A stretch of 37,707 bases of DNA from a virus. The translations under genes were made by a program, and so were the position numbers. The notes below the pieces were generated by a model that was given only the letters and a program-made list of their open reading frames with translations, was not told where the DNA came from and searched no databases. The stretch covers positions 1 to 37,707 of the IMG/VR virus record IMGVR_UViG_3300021197_001397; one strand, given 5' to 3'. Below, in pieces: positions 37,586-37,707 of this stretch; position 1 is the stretch's first letter, and each line of letters begins with the position of its first letter.

Positions 37586-37707
37586 ACTTTGACGATATTA
37601 AAGTTGCAATCGCCAGTGCTACTGGGATTTTTAACTGGATGGTGGAGATAGATTTAATTCTAAAAGTTGGAATAAGTTTGGCGTCTTTAATTTATATAAT
37701 CTTGAAG
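37582..37707 (+). CDS. 50-residue membrane protein, copy 2 (cut by window end)
   Basis: 42 codons to the window edge, beginning MNFDDIKVAIASATGIF. It matches the protein at 551-703 with four residue changes (including the start codon), most base changes being synonymous. Here ATG replaces the GTG of copy 1. The 3' end lies outside the window. Confidence 0.7.
   Translation, partial: MNFDDIKVAIASATGIFNWMVEIDLILKVGISLASLIYIILK

Noticed and set aside
1-37707. Direct terminal repeat or exact circular overlap of the two ends
   Set aside because: The ends are homologous but diverged, with a ten-residue deletion in one copy, so they are not the same sequence read twice.

Overview
This window looks like most of the genome of a temperate, short-tailed (podovirus-like) phage, probably from a marine bacterium. 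Every convincing gene is on the + strand, genes are tightly packed (many ATGA or GTGA stop/start overlaps), and GC content is about 40% by eye. The head is built on an N4-gp56-type major capsid protein. The tail and ejection genes follow the T7-style order: tubular A, tubular B, then three internal virion proteins. A tyrosine integrase sits beside a tRNA-Phe-like attP. No RNA polymerase, DNA polymerase, helicase or primase gene is visible. Layout and several small conserved proteins resemble marine phages of the pelagiphage HTVC010P kind, but this is from memory and the host is left open.

Layout. 1-703: the 3' end of an S74-type tail fibre, a small acidic protein, a hidden 29-residue membrane peptide and a 50-residue membrane protein. 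This cassette recurs in diverged form at 37,168-37,707, after a complete 1070-residue fibre. 705-8,478: small basic protein, holin-like protein, fibre-like protein, tubular A and B, and two ejection proteins. 8,478-14,780: a 2100-residue polyvalent ejection protein with a metalloprotease motif. 14,777-16,032: virion-associated and small proteins plus a PD-(D/E)XK nuclease. 16,043-17,504: attP and integrase. 17,607-18,845: small regulators, a membrane protein, an RlpA-like wall enzyme and an excisionase-like protein. 18,842-20,433: a C5 cytosine methyltransferase, with a second long overlapping frame, coupled to a nuclease. 20,557-23,637: SSB-like protein, RecB/Cas4-like nuclease, DnaA-domain-IV-like protein, an AT-rich candidate origin and small genes. 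23,637-30,481: small terminase candidate, dNMP kinase, small-molecule methyltransferase, another nuclease, large terminase, nested spanin pair and portal. 30,426-37,148: portal-adjacent protein, scaffold, capsid, small head proteins and fibre.

How it works together. The phage appears to bring its own DNA-binding initiator-like protein, SSB-like protein and nucleases and to borrow the host polymerases. Integration would use the tRNA-Phe 3' half as core, flanked by repeated arm sites. Three copies of a 14-bp element (GGTGTATNNNCRCC) lie 15-22 bp upstream of the integrase, an RHH protein and a small ORF, suggesting shared control. Lysis candidates are scattered: RlpA-like enzyme, holin-like membrane proteins and the nested Rz/Rz1-like pair.

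Most notable are: the double-coding methyltransferase locus; the hidden membrane peptide kept in both fibre cassettes; the modular 2100-residue ejection protein with recurrent R[FY]MPG tags; the attP architecture; and the DnaA-like protein next to an AT-rich repeat tract.
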